Assembly: GCA_964406445.1 (NCBI GenBank)
Contig: CAYORU010000005.1
Coordinates: forward strand, 1-64,000
Source of the DNA: SG8-30 sp964406445
GTDB lineage: Bacteria > Pseudomonadota > Gammaproteobacteria > Steroidobacterales > Steroidobacteraceae
DNA: 64,000 nucleotides
Reading direction: 5' to 3'
The position numbers were made by a program, and so were the translations under genes. Positions 26,165 to 35,166 of this stretch are shown here, piece after piece; position 1 is the stretch's first letter; every line of letters begins with the position of its first letter. Below the pieces are notes generated by a model. That model searched no databases and was not told where the DNA came from. It worked only from the letters and a program-made list of their open reading frames with translations.

Positions 26165-28039
26165 TCAGATCTCGAGCTGCTCGCCCACCTCGACCACCCG
26201 CCTGGCGGGCAGTCCGAAGTGCTCGGCCGCAAAGGTCTCGTTGCGCGACATGAAGGCGAACAGCCGTTTCCGCCAACGGTCCATCCCGCCCGGGCGCGTG
26301 ACGACGATGTGGTCGAACCCGAGGAAGTAGGTAGTGTCGGCGGGATCGAAGGGCAGCCCCGCCTGCGCGGCTTCGCGCAGCAGGCCGGGAACGTTGGGCG
26401 ATTCCATGAAGCCACAGCGCGCCACGACCCGATACAGGCCCGGCGCCAGTTCGGTCGCGACCACGCGCCGGCCCTTCTGCGTGCGTGGCTCGTCGGTGAC
26501 CTCGACCGCCAGCACGATCACCCGTTCGTGGAGCGTGCCCTGCGTCTGCGCGAGGCGCTGCAGGGCGCGCGGTACGCCGCCGAGCCCGTCGTCCATGAAG
26601 ACCGCGGTGCCGGGCACGCGGTGCAGCCGGCCGGAGGTCAGCAGACGCAGGAACGCATGCAGGGTCATCTGGCGCCGGACGGCCCGGTCGGCCGCGAGCA
26701 GCCGGCCCTGCTGCCAGGTCAGCATGACGCCGAGGACGATCGCGCTCGCGAGCAGCGGCAGCCAGCCGCCGTGCGGGATCTTGAGGCTGTTGGCGGCGAG
26801 GAAGGCGACGTCGAGAATGGCGGCCAACCCGACCACGGGCATCAGGGCGCGGCTGCCGCGATCGGGCTGCTGCGACAGCCACGCCAGCACGAGCGCCGCG
26901 TCGATGGTCATCGCCAGCGAAATCGCTATGCCGTAGGCCGCGGCCAGGTTCTCGGACGAGCCGAAGGCGAGCACCAGCCCGACCGCCGCGAGGAGCATCA
27001 GCCAGTTCGCCGACGGGACGTAGACCTGGCCGGCGGACTCGTCCGAGGAGTGGATCACCCGGAAACGCGGCAGGAAGCCCAGCTGCAGGGCCTGGCGGGC
27101 GACCGAGAAGACGCCGGAGATCACGGCCTGCGAGGCGATGACCGTGGCGGCGGTGGCGAGCAGCACCAGCAGGCCGAGGCCCCAGGACGGCGCGAGCAGG
27201 TAGAAGGGGCTCGCCACCGCGTCCGGGCGCGACAGGACGAGCGCGCCCTGGCCGAAGTAGTTGAGCACGAGGGCCGGCAGCACCAGTCCGAACCAGGCCA
27301 GCTGGATCGGCTTCCTGCCGAAGTGCCCCATGTCCGCGTACAGCGCCTCGCCCCCGGTCACGGCGAGGAAGACCGCGGCGAGCACGATCAGCGCCTCGCT
27401 GCGATGAGCCACGAGGAAGGCGGCGGCATACGCGGGGTTCAACGCGGCGAGCACGGCCGGCTCGCGCAGGATCCACGAGAGGCCGAGCAGGCCGAGCGTG
27501 GCGAACCAGACCAGCATGACGGGGCCGAACAGCGAGCCGATGGCCCCGGTGCCGCGGCGCTGCACCGCGAACAGGACCACGAGTATCGCCACGACCAGCG
27601 GCACCACGATCGCGCCGAGCTCGTCGTTCGCGACCTCGATGCCCTCCACCGCCGACAGCACCGAGATGGCCGGCGTGATCGCGCCGTCGGCGAAGAACAG
27701 CGTCGCGCCGAGCACGCCGGCCACCATCACGAGGTGCCGCGGCAGGCGGGTCCGGCTCGCGTTGACCAGCGCGAAGAGCGCCAGCGCCCCGCCCTCGCCG
27801 CGGTTGTCGGCGCGCAGCATGACCCCGACGTACTTCACCGAGATGACGATCGTCAGCGCCCAGAAGATGAGCGACAGCAGCCCCAGCACGTTGTCCGGCG
27901 TCGGCGCCGCGCCGTGCAGGTCGTCGAAGCAGGTGCGGAAGGCGTACAGCGGGCTCGTGCCGATGTCGCCATAGACGACGCCGAGCGCCCCGAGCGCGAG
28001 CGCGCGGGTGGACGAGCCGTTGCTGGCGGGGGAATTCAG
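26165..28039 (-). CDS. kup: Kup-type low-affinity potassium uptake protein
   Basis: The Kup signature ALGVVYGDIGTSPLYAF opens the protein, followed by GLLSLIFWALTIVISVKYV, GALALFALVNA, FFADGAITPAISVLSAVEG and about 12 membrane helices, then a cytoplasmic C-terminal domain (RVIVLAVEVTDEPRTQKG). The highly conserved TM1 lies upstream of the first in-frame ATG (27889) and no ATG, GTG or TTG lies between the upstream stop and TM1, so translation most likely starts at CTG 28039. That gives 624 residues, the usual Kup length. A -10-like TATACT lies on the minus strand at about 28,071-28,076 and AGGA 10 bases before the CTG. Confidence 0.88.
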   Translation of the reverse strand: MNSPASNGSSTRALALGALGVVYGDIGTSPLYAFRTCFDDLHGAAPTPDNVLGLLSLIFWALTIVISVKYVGVMLRADNRGEGGALALFALVNASRTRLPRHLVMVAGVLGATLFFADGAITPAISVLSAVEGIEVANDELGAIVVPLVVAILVVLFAVQRRGTGAIGSLFGPVMLVWFATLGLLGLSWILREPAVLAALNPAYAAAFLVAHRSEALIVLAAVFLAVTGGEALYADMGHFGRKPIQLAWFGLVLPALVLNYFGQGALVLSRPDAVASPFYLLAPSWGLGLLVLLATAATVIASQAVISGVFSVARQALQLGFLPRFRVIHSSDESAGQVYVPSANWLMLLAAVGLVLAFGSSENLAAAYGIAISLAMTIDAALVLAWLSQQPDRGSRALMPVVGLAAILDVAFLAANSLKIPHGGWLPLLASAIVLGVMLTWQQGRLLAADRAVRRQMTLHAFLRLLTSGRLHRVPGTAVFMDDGLGGVPRALQRLAQTQGTLHERVIVLAVEVTDEPRTQKGRRVVATELAPGLYRVVARCGFMESPNVPGLLREAAQAGLPFDPADTTYFLGFDHIVVTRPGGMDRWRKRLFAFMSRNETFAAEHFGLPARRVVEVGEQLEI

Positions 28040-28104
28040 GGGCGCCGGGTCCTGGCGGGGGGCGGCGCGAGTATACGCTTCCGGCCGGCGGGTCGCTTAG
28101 GCGG

Positions 28105-28404
28105 TCAGGGCGCCTCGAAGGGGTCGAGGTACTCGCGGACGTACGGCCCGTCCAGGCAGTCGATGATCCCGGGGCCGTGCTCGGCGAGCGCGGGCGAGTT
28201 CATGTGGGCCGCCTCGGCGGCCTCGCTCTCGAAGGACTCGACCACCGCGTAGCGCCGCGGCTCGCGCAGCCTGAAGAACTCGTACCACAGGGTGCCTGGC
28301 TCCGTCTTGCGGACGATCCCGGTGAGCGCCGTGCAGCGGCGCACGAACTCCTGCTCGCGGCCGGGCTTGACGGTCATGCGGGAGACGAACGTGACCCTCG
28401 GCAT
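28105..28404 (-). CDS. ABM domain protein, putative quinol monooxygenase
   Basis: A 99-residue ABM protein: VTFVSRMTVKPGREQEFVRR, then PGTLWYEFFRLREPRRYAVV and ESFESEAAEAAHMNSPALAE. This is the pattern of small YgiN-like proteins. It is encoded alone, upstream of and on the strand of kup, 65 bases from the putative kup start. It is the third ABM-like protein in the window. Function uncertain. Confidence 0.72.
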   Translation of the reverse strand: MPRVTFVSRMTVKPGREQEFVRRCTALTGIVRKTEPGTLWYEFFRLREPRRYAVVESFESEAAEAAHMNSPALAEHGPGIIDCLDGPYVREYLDPFEAP

Positions 28405-28535
28405 GGTGGTTTCCTCGTGCTGGGCTGCACCGGAATGCTAGCGGCCGGCGCGCAGAAATGAAATCGCCCGGCCTGTATCTTCAGGGCCCGCTCCGCTAAA
28501 GTTCCGGGCCGATTTCACCAGAGCGGATCCCGACC

Positions 28536-28853
28536 ATGAGCGAGACCTGGCACCGCGTCGCCGCCGCCGCCGACATTGCCGAGGGCCGGATGCACGCCTG
28601 CGAGATCGAGGGCCGGGACGTGGTCGTCTGCCACAGCCGGGAGGGCTGGTTCGCCCTCGACAACGTCTGCTCGCACGCCTACGCGCGCATGCACGAGGGC
28701 CGCCTGCGCGGCTGCCGGCTCATCTGCCCCCTGCACGGCGCCTCCTTCGACGTCCGCGACGGCTCGGTGCTCGGCGCGCCGGCCACCGCGCCGCTCGCGA
28801 CCCACAGGCTCCGGATCGTGGACGGGCAGGTCGAGGTCGCCCTCGGCGGCTGA
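28536..28853 (+). CDS. Rieske-type [2Fe-2S] ferredoxin
   Basis: A 105-residue protein with a complete Rieske site: NVCSHAYARMHEG (CxH) and LICPLHGASFD (CxxH), 15 residues apart. Length and motif match the soluble ferredoxins that feed electrons to Rieske oxygenases; here it can serve the two oxygenase alpha subunits at 33,951 and 42,451. A ferredoxin reductase is not present in the window. It lies between an ABM gene and an acyl-CoA dehydrogenase gene. Confidence 0.87.
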   Translation: MSETWHRVAAAADIAEGRMHACEIEGRDVVVCHSREGWFALDNVCSHAYARMHEGRLRGCRLICPLHGASFDVRDGSVLGAPATAPLATHRLRIVDGQVEVALGG

Positions 28854-28862
28854 CGCCCCGCC

Positions 28863-30023
28863 TCAGCGGCGCTGGTCGAAGCGCCGCCCGACCATCGCGG
28901 CGGCGATGTTCACCTTCTGGATGTCGATGGCGCCGCCGGCGATGCCCCAGCCCCAGGCGTCCCGCAGGCGCCGCTCCATCGGGTACTCGCGCGAGTAGCC
29001 GTAGCCGCCCATCAGCTGCACCGCGTGGCCGCAGACCTCGCGGGAGATCTCGTTGGCGAAGCACTTGGCCATAGACGACTCGAGGATCGACGGCAGGCCC
29101 TTCTCTGCGTTGGCCGCAGCCCGGTGGATGAGCAGCCGCGCAGCATCCACCCGCATGCGCATCTCGGCCAGGCGGATCTGCACCGCCTGGAACTCGACGA
29201 TCGGCTTGCCGAACTGCTTGCGCTCCTGCACGTAGGCGATCACGTCGTCGAGCGCGCCCGAGGCCTGGGCCAGCGCCATGGTGGCGTTGCCGCAGCGCTC
29301 GAGGTCGAAGGCCTCCATGAGCTTCTTGAAGCCGCCGGCCGGGACCACCACGTTGTCCTCGGGCACGGCGCAATTGTCGAAGTAGATGTCCGAGGACGGC
29401 ACGCCCCGGAAGCCCATCAGATGCTCGCGGGCGCCGAAGCTCATGCCCTTGGCGCCCTTCTCCACGTAGACGGCGCCGATGCCCTTCGGGCCCGGGTCGT
29501 CGGAGAGCCGGCAGTAGACGACGTAGCCGTCCGCATGGCCGCCGCCCGAGCACCAGCGCTTGGTGCCGTTCAGCACCACCTCGCCGCCGCGGATCTCGCC
29601 GCGCGTCGTCAGGTCTGTGAGCGCCGAGCCGGCGTTGGGCTCCGACATGGACACCGCGACCATCTTCTCGCCGCGGCAGACGGCCGGGATGACGCGCTGG
29701 CGCAGCGACTCGCTCGCGAAGTGCTCGATCGCCCGCACCGGGCCGACGCAGGACTCGAACACCGGGAAGGCGACCGCGCCCGAAACCTTGGCCAGTTCCT
29801 CGATGACGATCAGCGCCTCGACGTTGCCGAGGCCGAGACCGCCGTACTTCTCGGCGACGTTGATGCCGAGGAAGCCCATGCCGGCGAACTCCCGCACCAG
29901 TTCCTGCGGCGGCGCCTCGTCCTCCTCCTCGCAGCGCGCGGCGAATTCCGGCAGCCGCTCCCGGGCATACTTGCGCGCCGTCTCCTGCAGCGCCTGCTGC
30001 TCTTCCGTCAGGCTGAAATCCAT
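28863..30023 (-). CDS. Acyl-CoA dehydrogenase family protein lacking the usual catalytic Glu
   Basis: A 386-residue ACAD: FSLTEEQQALQETARKYARE, MGFLGINVAEKYGGLGLGN, the flavin region VAVSMSEPNAGSALTDL, and the C-terminal block AVQLMGGYGYSREYPMERR with RLRDAWGWG. At the usual catalytic Glu site (YEGT in most members) it reads WGIAGGAI. The base may sit elsewhere, as in isovaleryl-CoA dehydrogenase, or the enzyme may catalyse another reaction such as desulfination. It is divergent from the CaiB-type gene (50 bases apart). Confidence 0.83.
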   Translation of the reverse strand: MDFSLTEEQQALQETARKYARERLPEFAARCEEEDEAPPQELVREFAGMGFLGINVAEKYGGLGLGNVEALIVIEELAKVSGAVAFPVFESCVGPVRAIEHFASESLRQRVIPAVCRGEKMVAVSMSEPNAGSALTDLTTRGEIRGGEVVLNGTKRWCSGGGHADGYVVYCRLSDDPGPKGIGAVYVEKGAKGMSFGAREHLMGFRGVPSSDIYFDNCAVPEDNVVVPAGGFKKLMEAFDLERCGNATMALAQASGALDDVIAYVQERKQFGKPIVEFQAVQIRLAEMRMRVDAARLLIHRAAANAEKGLPSILESSMAKCFANEISREVCGHAVQLMGGYGYSREYPMERRLRDAWGWGIAGGAIDIQKVNIAAAMVGRRFDQRR

Positions 30024-30073
30024 CGCATGCTCCCGTAGGCTCGCTGTTCCGCCACCGACCCGAAGGCCGCTCC

Positions 30074-31273
30074 ATGTCCGAATCCCGTCCGATCCTCGCC
30101 GGCATCCGCGTGCTCGACTTCGGCCGCTACGTCGCCGGCCCCTACTGCGCGACGCTGCTCGGCTACCTCGGCGCCGAGGTGATCCGCGTCGAGAAGCGCG
30201 AGGGGAGCGAGGACCGCTTCATCGCGCCCGTCTGCGCAGGCGGCGAAGGCGGCGTCTTCTTCCAGACCGCCTGCAACAAGAAGTCCCTCACGCTCGACCC
30301 CGCCTCTCCCGCCGGCCGCGAAGTGACGCGCAGGCTGGTCGCCACCGCCGACGTGGTCGTCGCCAACCTGCCGCCGCCGGCGCTCGCCACCTTCGGCCTC
30401 GACTGGCCTACGCTGTCCGTCCTCAACCCCCGCATCGTCCTGGTCACCCAGACCGCCTTCGGCGACCGCGGGCCCTACGCGGCGCGCGGCGGCTTCGACG
30501 GCGTCGGCCAGGCGATGTCCGGCTCGATGTACATCACCGGCACCCCGGGCAGCCCGGTGAAGGCCGCGGCGCCCTACGTCGACTACTCCACCGCCGTGCT
30601 GTCGGCCTTCGGCACGCTGGCGGCGCTGATGGAGCGCGCGGTCTCCGGCCGCGGCCAGCACGTGCAGGCAGCGCTGCAGGCGACCGCGCTCGCCGTCTTC
30701 GGCTCGCACCTGGTCGAGCAGGGCGTCACCGGCATCGGCCGCGTCGGCACGGGAAACCGGGTGCAGACCTCGGCGCCCTCCGACGTGTTCGCGACCCGCG
30801 ACGGCCACCTGCTGACCCACGTCGTCGGCAACGGCCTGTTCCGCCGCTGGGCGCGGCTCATGGGCGACGCGGAGCGCTGGATCGGCGACCCGCGCTTCCA
30901 GTCCGACCCGTCCCGCGGCGACCACAGCGAGGAGATCCTCGCCCGGATGCGCGCGTGGTGCGCCGAGCGCACGACCGCCGGCGCGCTCGCCGAACTGGAG
31001 GCTGCGGGAATCCCCGCCGGGCCCGTCTACACGCCGCAGCAGGCGCTCGACGATCCGCAGGCCGCCGCGATGGGTTTCTTCGCCAGCGTCGCGGACTATC
31101 CCGGCCTGCCGAAGCCCGCGCCGGTGCCCGACCTGCCGCTCGCCTTCTCGCGCTCGCCGGGCGGCGTCGAGACCCGCCCGCCGCTGCTCGGCGAGCACAC
31201 CGAGGCGATCCTCGAGAGCCTCGGCTACGGCGCCGGCGAAATCGCCGCGCTGCGCGAGCAGGGCGTGGTCTGA
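30074..31273 (+). CDS. CaiB/BaiF (type III) CoA-transferase
   Basis: A 399-residue family III CoA-transferase: ILAGIRVLDFGRYVAGPYCA, LGYLGAEVIRVEKREGSEDR, KSLTLDPASPAGREV, and PYVDYSTAVLSAFGTLAAL with the catalytic Asp, followed by VQTSAPSDVFATRDGHLL. It would move CoA between carboxylic acids, an ATP-free way to activate the pathway substrate, complementing the CoA ligase at 17,828. It is encoded opposite the ACAD gene and converges on the GST genes. Confidence 0.88.
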   Translation: MSESRPILAGIRVLDFGRYVAGPYCATLLGYLGAEVIRVEKREGSEDRFIAPVCAGGEGGVFFQTACNKKSLTLDPASPAGREVTRRLVATADVVVANLPPPALATFGLDWPTLSVLNPRIVLVTQTAFGDRGPYAARGGFDGVGQAMSGSMYITGTPGSPVKAAAPYVDYSTAVLSAFGTLAALMERAVSGRGQHVQAALQATALAVFGSHLVEQGVTGIGRVGTGNRVQTSAPSDVFATRDGHLLTHVVGNGLFRRWARLMGDAERWIGDPRFQSDPSRGDHSEEILARMRAWCAERTTAGALAELEAAGIPAGPVYTPQQALDDPQAAAMGFFASVADYPGLPKPAPVPDLPLAFSRSPGGVETRPPLLGEHTEAILESLGYGAGEIAALREQGVV

Positions 31274-31277
31274 AGGA

Positions 31278-32195
31278 TCAGGCGACGGGATCGACACGGT
31301 ACCCGAGCCTCGGGAAGTGCACGACCACGTCCCCGACCGCCTCGCCGCGCCGCCTCACCGCGATCTCCTCCGCGGTCGCGATCACTACCTCGCCGCGCAC
31401 GGCGCCGCGGCGCGTGTCGTCGGGCGACACCTCGACCGTCTGGCCGGCGCGCAACCCCTGCGGATCATGTGCATCGACCTGCGCGATCGCCTCCGGCTTC
31501 GCCGCCCGCGCCTCGGCCAGCGCCTCCGCCGCCGCGACCGGCCGGCGGCGGCCTTCGCCGACCTCCCGCATGCGCGTTTCCCAGCCGGAGAGCCGCGCGA
31601 AGCCGCCCAGCAGCCCGCCCGCGAGGTCCGGGAACGAGCCGCGCGCCATCCACACGAACGGCCAGGCCTGGATATCCGCGAGGCCCGGGGCCTTGCCGCC
31701 GAGGTAGGCGCGGCCGTCGGCGAGCTGCGCCTCGAGCAGCGCCGCGTGCGCGCGGAACTGCGACTTCGCGTGCTCGAAGTCCTCCTGCACGCGGTCGAAG
31801 TCGACGTCCGGGAACAGGTACTCGCGGTCCTTGCGGAATTCGGCGGGCCACTGCGGCAACAGCAGCGCCAGCGCGAGCTTCAGGCCGCTGCGGAAGAACG
31901 CGTCGCTCCAGCGCACCAGCGCGAGCTCGAGGCCACCGCCCGCCGGGAACAGCGTCGGCTCGGGATGGCGCCGTTCGAGCTCGCGGGCGATCAGCTGCGA
32001 GTCGATGTAGACGTCGGCGCCAGCCTGCAGCACCGGCGTGCCGCGGTAACCCCCGGTCAGGGCGACCAGGTCGTCCTTGGGCGGCATCATCGGCGTCTCG
32101 ACCCAGCGCCAGTCGAGGCCCTTGACGCCCAGCATGCCGAGCGCCTTCTGCGTGAACGGGGACGCGTCGTAGCTCCACAGGATCAGGTCCGTCAC
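31278..32195 (-). CDS. Glutathione S-transferase family protein with C-terminal extension (paralog A)
   Basis: A 305-residue protein: a thioredoxin-like N-domain with DLILWSYDASPFTQKALGML and GGYRGTPVLQAGADVYIDSQ, a helical GST domain, and after about residue 235 an extra stretch ending EAVGDVVVHFPRLGYRV. The extension, absent from ordinary 200-220-residue GSTs, is shared with the protein at 32,898. The usual catalytic Ser/Cys position shows SPFTQK. A glutathione-dependent role in pathway chemistry is possible; not proven. It is the last of three GST-like genes in one operon. Confidence 0.76.
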   Translation of the reverse strand: MTDLILWSYDASPFTQKALGMLGVKGLDWRWVETPMMPPKDDLVALTGGYRGTPVLQAGADVYIDSQLIARELERRHPEPTLFPAGGGLELALVRWSDAFFRSGLKLALALLLPQWPAEFRKDREYLFPDVDFDRVQEDFEHAKSQFRAHAALLEAQLADGRAYLGGKAPGLADIQAWPFVWMARGSFPDLAGGLLGGFARLSGWETRMREVGEGRRRPVAAAEALAEARAAKPEAIAQVDAHDPQGLRAGQTVEVSPDDTRRGAVRGEVVIATAEEIAVRRRGEAVGDVVVHFPRLGYRVDPVA

Positions 32196-32199
32196 GGCG

Positions 32200-32901
32200 T
32201 CACCCCCTCTTCTGCCCGGCGCTCTGCTCGACCATCGCCGCGGTCTGCCCGTACAGGTGCCGATAGCCTTCCCGGTCCGCGTGGCGCTCGTTGCCGAGCG
32301 CGAGCGCGCGCCCCACGGCCGTGCGGCCCTTGATCGCCTCGAACCACCGCTTCACGTTCGGGAAGTCCTCGAGGCGCTGTCCCTGCCGCTCGTGCGGCTC
32401 GACCCACGGCCACGCGGCCATGTCGGCGATCGAGTAGTCGCCCGCGAGGTACTCCCGCTCACCGAGCGCGCGGTTCATCACGCCGTAGAGACGGTTCACC
32501 TCGTCCGTATAGCGCTTGATGCCGTAGGGGACCTGCTCGCTGGCGAAGGCGCGGAAGTGGTGCGCCTGGCCGGCCATGGGCCCGAGCCCGCCGACCTGCC
32601 AGAACAGCCACTTCATCGCCGCGTAGCGCCCGTGCACGTCGCGGGGCATGAACCGGCCTGTCTTTTCCGCGAGCCAGGTCAGGATCGCGCCCGACTCGAA
32701 CAGCTCGAGCCGCCCGCCCGGCGCGTCGTGATCGACGAGCGCCGGAATCTTGTTGTTGGGCGAGATGGCCAGGAACGCGGGGTCGAACTGGCCGCCACGC
32801 GTGATGTCGACGAAGACGATGCGGTACTCGAGGCCGCACTCCTCGAGCATGATCGCGACCTTCATGCCGTTCGGCGACGGATAGAAGTGCAGGTCGATCA
32901 T
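32200..32901 (-). CDS. Glutathione S-transferase (YfcG/Ure2-like)
   Basis: A 233-residue GST: MIDLHFYPSPNGMKVAIMLE, VDITRGGQFDPAFLAISPNN with NKIPALVDHDAP, then LFESGAILTWLAEKTGRFMP. This is the pattern of YfcG-type proteins that act as glutathione-dependent disulfide oxidoreductases or transferases. It overlaps the stop of the preceding GST by 4 bases (ATGA) and is 4 bases before the next, so the three are co-translated. Confidence 0.84.
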   Translation of the reverse strand: MIDLHFYPSPNGMKVAIMLEECGLEYRIVFVDITRGGQFDPAFLAISPNNKIPALVDHDAPGGRLELFESGAILTWLAEKTGRFMPRDVHGRYAAMKWLFWQVGGLGPMAGQAHHFRAFASEQVPYGIKRYTDEVNRLYGVMNRALGEREYLAGDYSIADMAAWPWVEPHERQGQRLEDFPNVKRWFEAIKGRTAVGRALALGNERHADREGYRHLYGQTAAMVEQSAGQKRG

Positions 32902-33821
32902 GCGCGCTCGACCCGGTAGCCGAGCCGCGGGAAGTGAACCACCACCGCGCCCGTCTCGGGCGACTCCCGGCGAAGGGCGACCTCGTCGACGCCGAGCGTG
33001 ACCAGCGCGCCCTCGACCGGGATCCGCCCGTAGTCGTCCGGCGTCACCATGACGCGCTCTCCCGCGGCGAGGCCGAGCGGGTCTGACGGATCCACGCCGC
33101 CGCCGGGCGCCGGCTCTGCGGCGCGCGCGATCGCGAGCGCCTCGCGCCCGACGAGCTCGCCGCGATCGCCGTTGCCGATCGCGCCCATGCGCCGCTCCCA
33201 CGCGCGCAGGGCCGGGAACGGCTCGAGCAGCGCGGCGGCGCTGCCGATGTTGTTTCGCGCCATCCACACGGGGAAGTACGCGCAGACATCGGCCCAGGAC
33301 ACCGCCGGGCCCAGCACGAACGAGCGGCCGTCGGCGAGCATGCGCTCCACGATGGCGAGGTTGGCGCGGAACTGCGTGAACAGCTGCGGCGTGTCGCTCT
33401 CGAGGCGGTCGAAGTCCATGAAGTTGAAGAAGCCCTTGCGGTCCTCGATCACCTCGCGCGGGATCATCGCGACGTTGAGGCCCATCGACAGGCCCGCGCC
33501 CGGATCGAAGAAGCTGCGGTCGCTCCAGGCCGCCAGCGCCGTCGCGAGGCCCTCGCTGCCGGAGGGAAAGACGCTCGGCTCGGGAAACCTGCGCTCGAGT
33601 TCGCGGACGATCAGGCGGGTGTCGCAGTACACGTCGGCGCCGACCTGCAGCACCGGGACCTTGCGATAGCCGCCGGTCAGGGGCATCAGGTCCGGACGCG
33701 GCATCACCATGGGGATCTGGACCGAGCGCCAGGACAGCCCCTTGATGCCGAACACCAGGCGGATCTTCTCGGCGAACGGCGACGGGTCGTGGTGATGCAG
33801 GATCAGCTCGGACACGGCCAT
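32898..33821 (-). CDS. Glutathione S-transferase family protein with C-terminal extension (paralog B)
   Basis: A 307-residue relative of the protein at 31,278: SELILHHHDPSPFAEKIRLV, GGYRKVPVLQVGADVYCDTR, LIVRELERRFPEPSVFPSGS, and a C-terminal stretch MVTPDDYGRIPVEGALV ending GAVVVHFPRLGYRV. N-terminal active position is SPFAEK. The two extended GSTs flank the ordinary GST, suggesting duplication within the operon. It is the first gene of the operon, with its promoter at operator C. Function unknown. Confidence 0.76.
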   Translation of the reverse strand: MAVSELILHHHDPSPFAEKIRLVFGIKGLSWRSVQIPMVMPRPDLMPLTGGYRKVPVLQVGADVYCDTRLIVRELERRFPEPSVFPSGSEGLATALAAWSDRSFFDPGAGLSMGLNVAMIPREVIEDRKGFFNFMDFDRLESDTPQLFTQFRANLAIVERMLADGRSFVLGPAVSWADVCAYFPVWMARNNIGSAAALLEPFPALRAWERRMGAIGNGDRGELVGREALAIARAAEPAPGGGVDPSDPLGLAAGERVMVTPDDYGRIPVEGALVTLGVDEVALRRESPETGAVVVHFPRLGYRVERA

Positions 33822-33845
33822 GCCCCCGGGATCTCGGATCCCGGA

Positions 33846-33912
33846 ACTCTACACGGCGGGCCTCAAAAAAAACAGTCATGCCTGTTTCTTTTGGGCCCGC
33901 GCGCTCTATAAT
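33846..33912. promoter_or_regulatory. Operator C in the GST / Rieske oxygenase divergent promoter
   Basis: AAACAGTCATGCCTGTTT at 33,870-33,887, one mismatch from the perfect palindrome. On the plus side TATAAT lies at 33,907-33,912 and on the minus side TAGAGT at 33,851-33,846; both are about 28 bases from the palindrome centre. The symmetry means one bound protein would cover both -35 regions and control the GST operon and the Rieske/thiolase operon together. Confidence 0.75.
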
Positions 33913-33950
33913 CGCAGTGGACGTAGCGGCCACCTGGGAGCGATCGCGCG

Positions 33951-35165
33951 ATGGATGCGGCCACCGTCGAAAGGCTCAAGAGCGGCATGCGCTACGAAAC
34001 GGAGCGCACGGCGCCGCCCGAGGGGTTCCCGAAGCTGCCGGTCATCCCGGGCGGGCGATACACCGACCCGGCCTTCCTCGAACTCGAGCACGAGTTCATG
34101 TGGAAGCGCTCGTGGCTGTACGCCTGCCACGCCGACGAGATTCCCGAGCCCGGCTGCTTCTTCCTGTTCAAGCGCACCGGCTCGCCGATCCTGGTGATCC
34201 GCGGCAAGGACGGCGTGGTCCGCGCCTTCTACAACACCTGCCGGCACCGCGGCGCCCCGCTGGTGCAGGAGTGCAACGGCAAGGTGCCGGGCCTCGTGTG
34301 CCGCTACCACGGCTGGACCTACGGGCTCGACGGGCAGTTGCTGAACCTGCGCGACAAGCGCGACTTCGTCGGGCTCGACACTGCCGACTATCCGCTGGTG
34401 CCGGTGCGCTGCGAGAGCTTCGGCAACTGGATCTTCGTCAACGAGGATCCCGGCGCCCAGCCGCTGCTCGAGCATCTCGGCGTGATCCCGGACTACCTCG
34501 AGGAGATCCAGCCGCAGCAGGTGCGCTTCGTGGACCGCCGCTCCTACAAGGTGCAGTGCAACGTCAAGGTGCTGCTCGACGCCTTCCTCGAGGTCTATCA
34601 CCTCAAGTCCATCCACCAGCAGACGGTGGACCGATTCCTCGACTACCGCGGGACTTCGATCACCCTCTGGCCGCGCGGCCATTCGCTGATGCTCACGCCG
34701 AACCGCCGGCCCGACTGGCGCGACCCGGGCACGCGCGGCATGCGCCGCATCGAGACGGCCAGCGAGATCACCGACTCGAACAACCCGTCCTTCATGTTCT
34801 ACCCCAACCTCGTCACGCCGGTGGACGCGAGCGGCAACCCGTTCCTGCTGTTCTGGCCGACCGGGCCCCGCGACATGGAGATCGAGGTCTGCTGGTTCGC
34901 CCCGGACTGGGGCAGCGGTCCGCTCGATCCGCTGTGGCAGACCCGCATCACGAACTTCGAGCGCATCCTCGAGGAGGACACCCAGTTCGCGCCTCAGATC
35001 CAGGAGTCGGTGGAGTCGCAGGCGTTTCGCGGCATCCTGCTGAACTACCAGGAGCGGCGCATCTATCACTGGCACCAGGAGCTCGACCGGCGCATCGGCA
35101 TCGAGCGCATCCCCGAGCAGTTGCGCGTGCAGCAGGTGCTCGGAGCGCCCTGGATCAGCGACTGA
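33951..35165 (+). CDS. Rieske non-heme iron oxygenase, alpha subunit 1
   Basis: A 404-residue ring-hydroxylating oxygenase large subunit. The Rieske site is YNTCRHRGAP plus LVCRYHGWTYG. The mononuclear iron site lies in LLDAFLEVYHLKSIHQQT with its two His. By family it adds one or two oxygen atoms to an aromatic or steroid-like ring, taking electrons from a ferredoxin (candidate at 28,536). No beta subunit follows, so it is probably an alpha-only type (as in KshA-like or phthalate-type enzymes). First gene of the plus operon with thiolase, SDR and AhpD-like genes. Confidence 0.9.
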   Translation: MDAATVERLKSGMRYETERTAPPEGFPKLPVIPGGRYTDPAFLELEHEFMWKRSWLYACHADEIPEPGCFFLFKRTGSPILVIRGKDGVVRAFYNTCRHRGAPLVQECNGKVPGLVCRYHGWTYGLDGQLLNLRDKRDFVGLDTADYPLVPVRCESFGNWIFVNEDPGAQPLLEHLGVIPDYLEEIQPQQVRFVDRRSYKVQCNVKVLLDAFLEVYHLKSIHQQTVDRFLDYRGTSITLWPRGHSLMLTPNRRPDWRDPGTRGMRRIETASEITDSNNPSFMFYPNLVTPVDASGNPFLLFWPTGPRDMEIEVCWFAPDWGSGPLDPLWQTRITNFERILEEDTQFAPQIQESVESQAFRGILLNYQERRIYHWHQELDRRIGIERIPEQLRVQQVLGAPWISD

Positions 35166-35166
35166 C

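Noticed and set aside
25370..28252. 960-codon open frame on plus opposite the GGDEF and kup genes
   Set aside because: Its composition (Arg, Gln, His, Asp rich) and lack of motifs fit a GC-driven shadow frame; the minus-strand genes are well supported.
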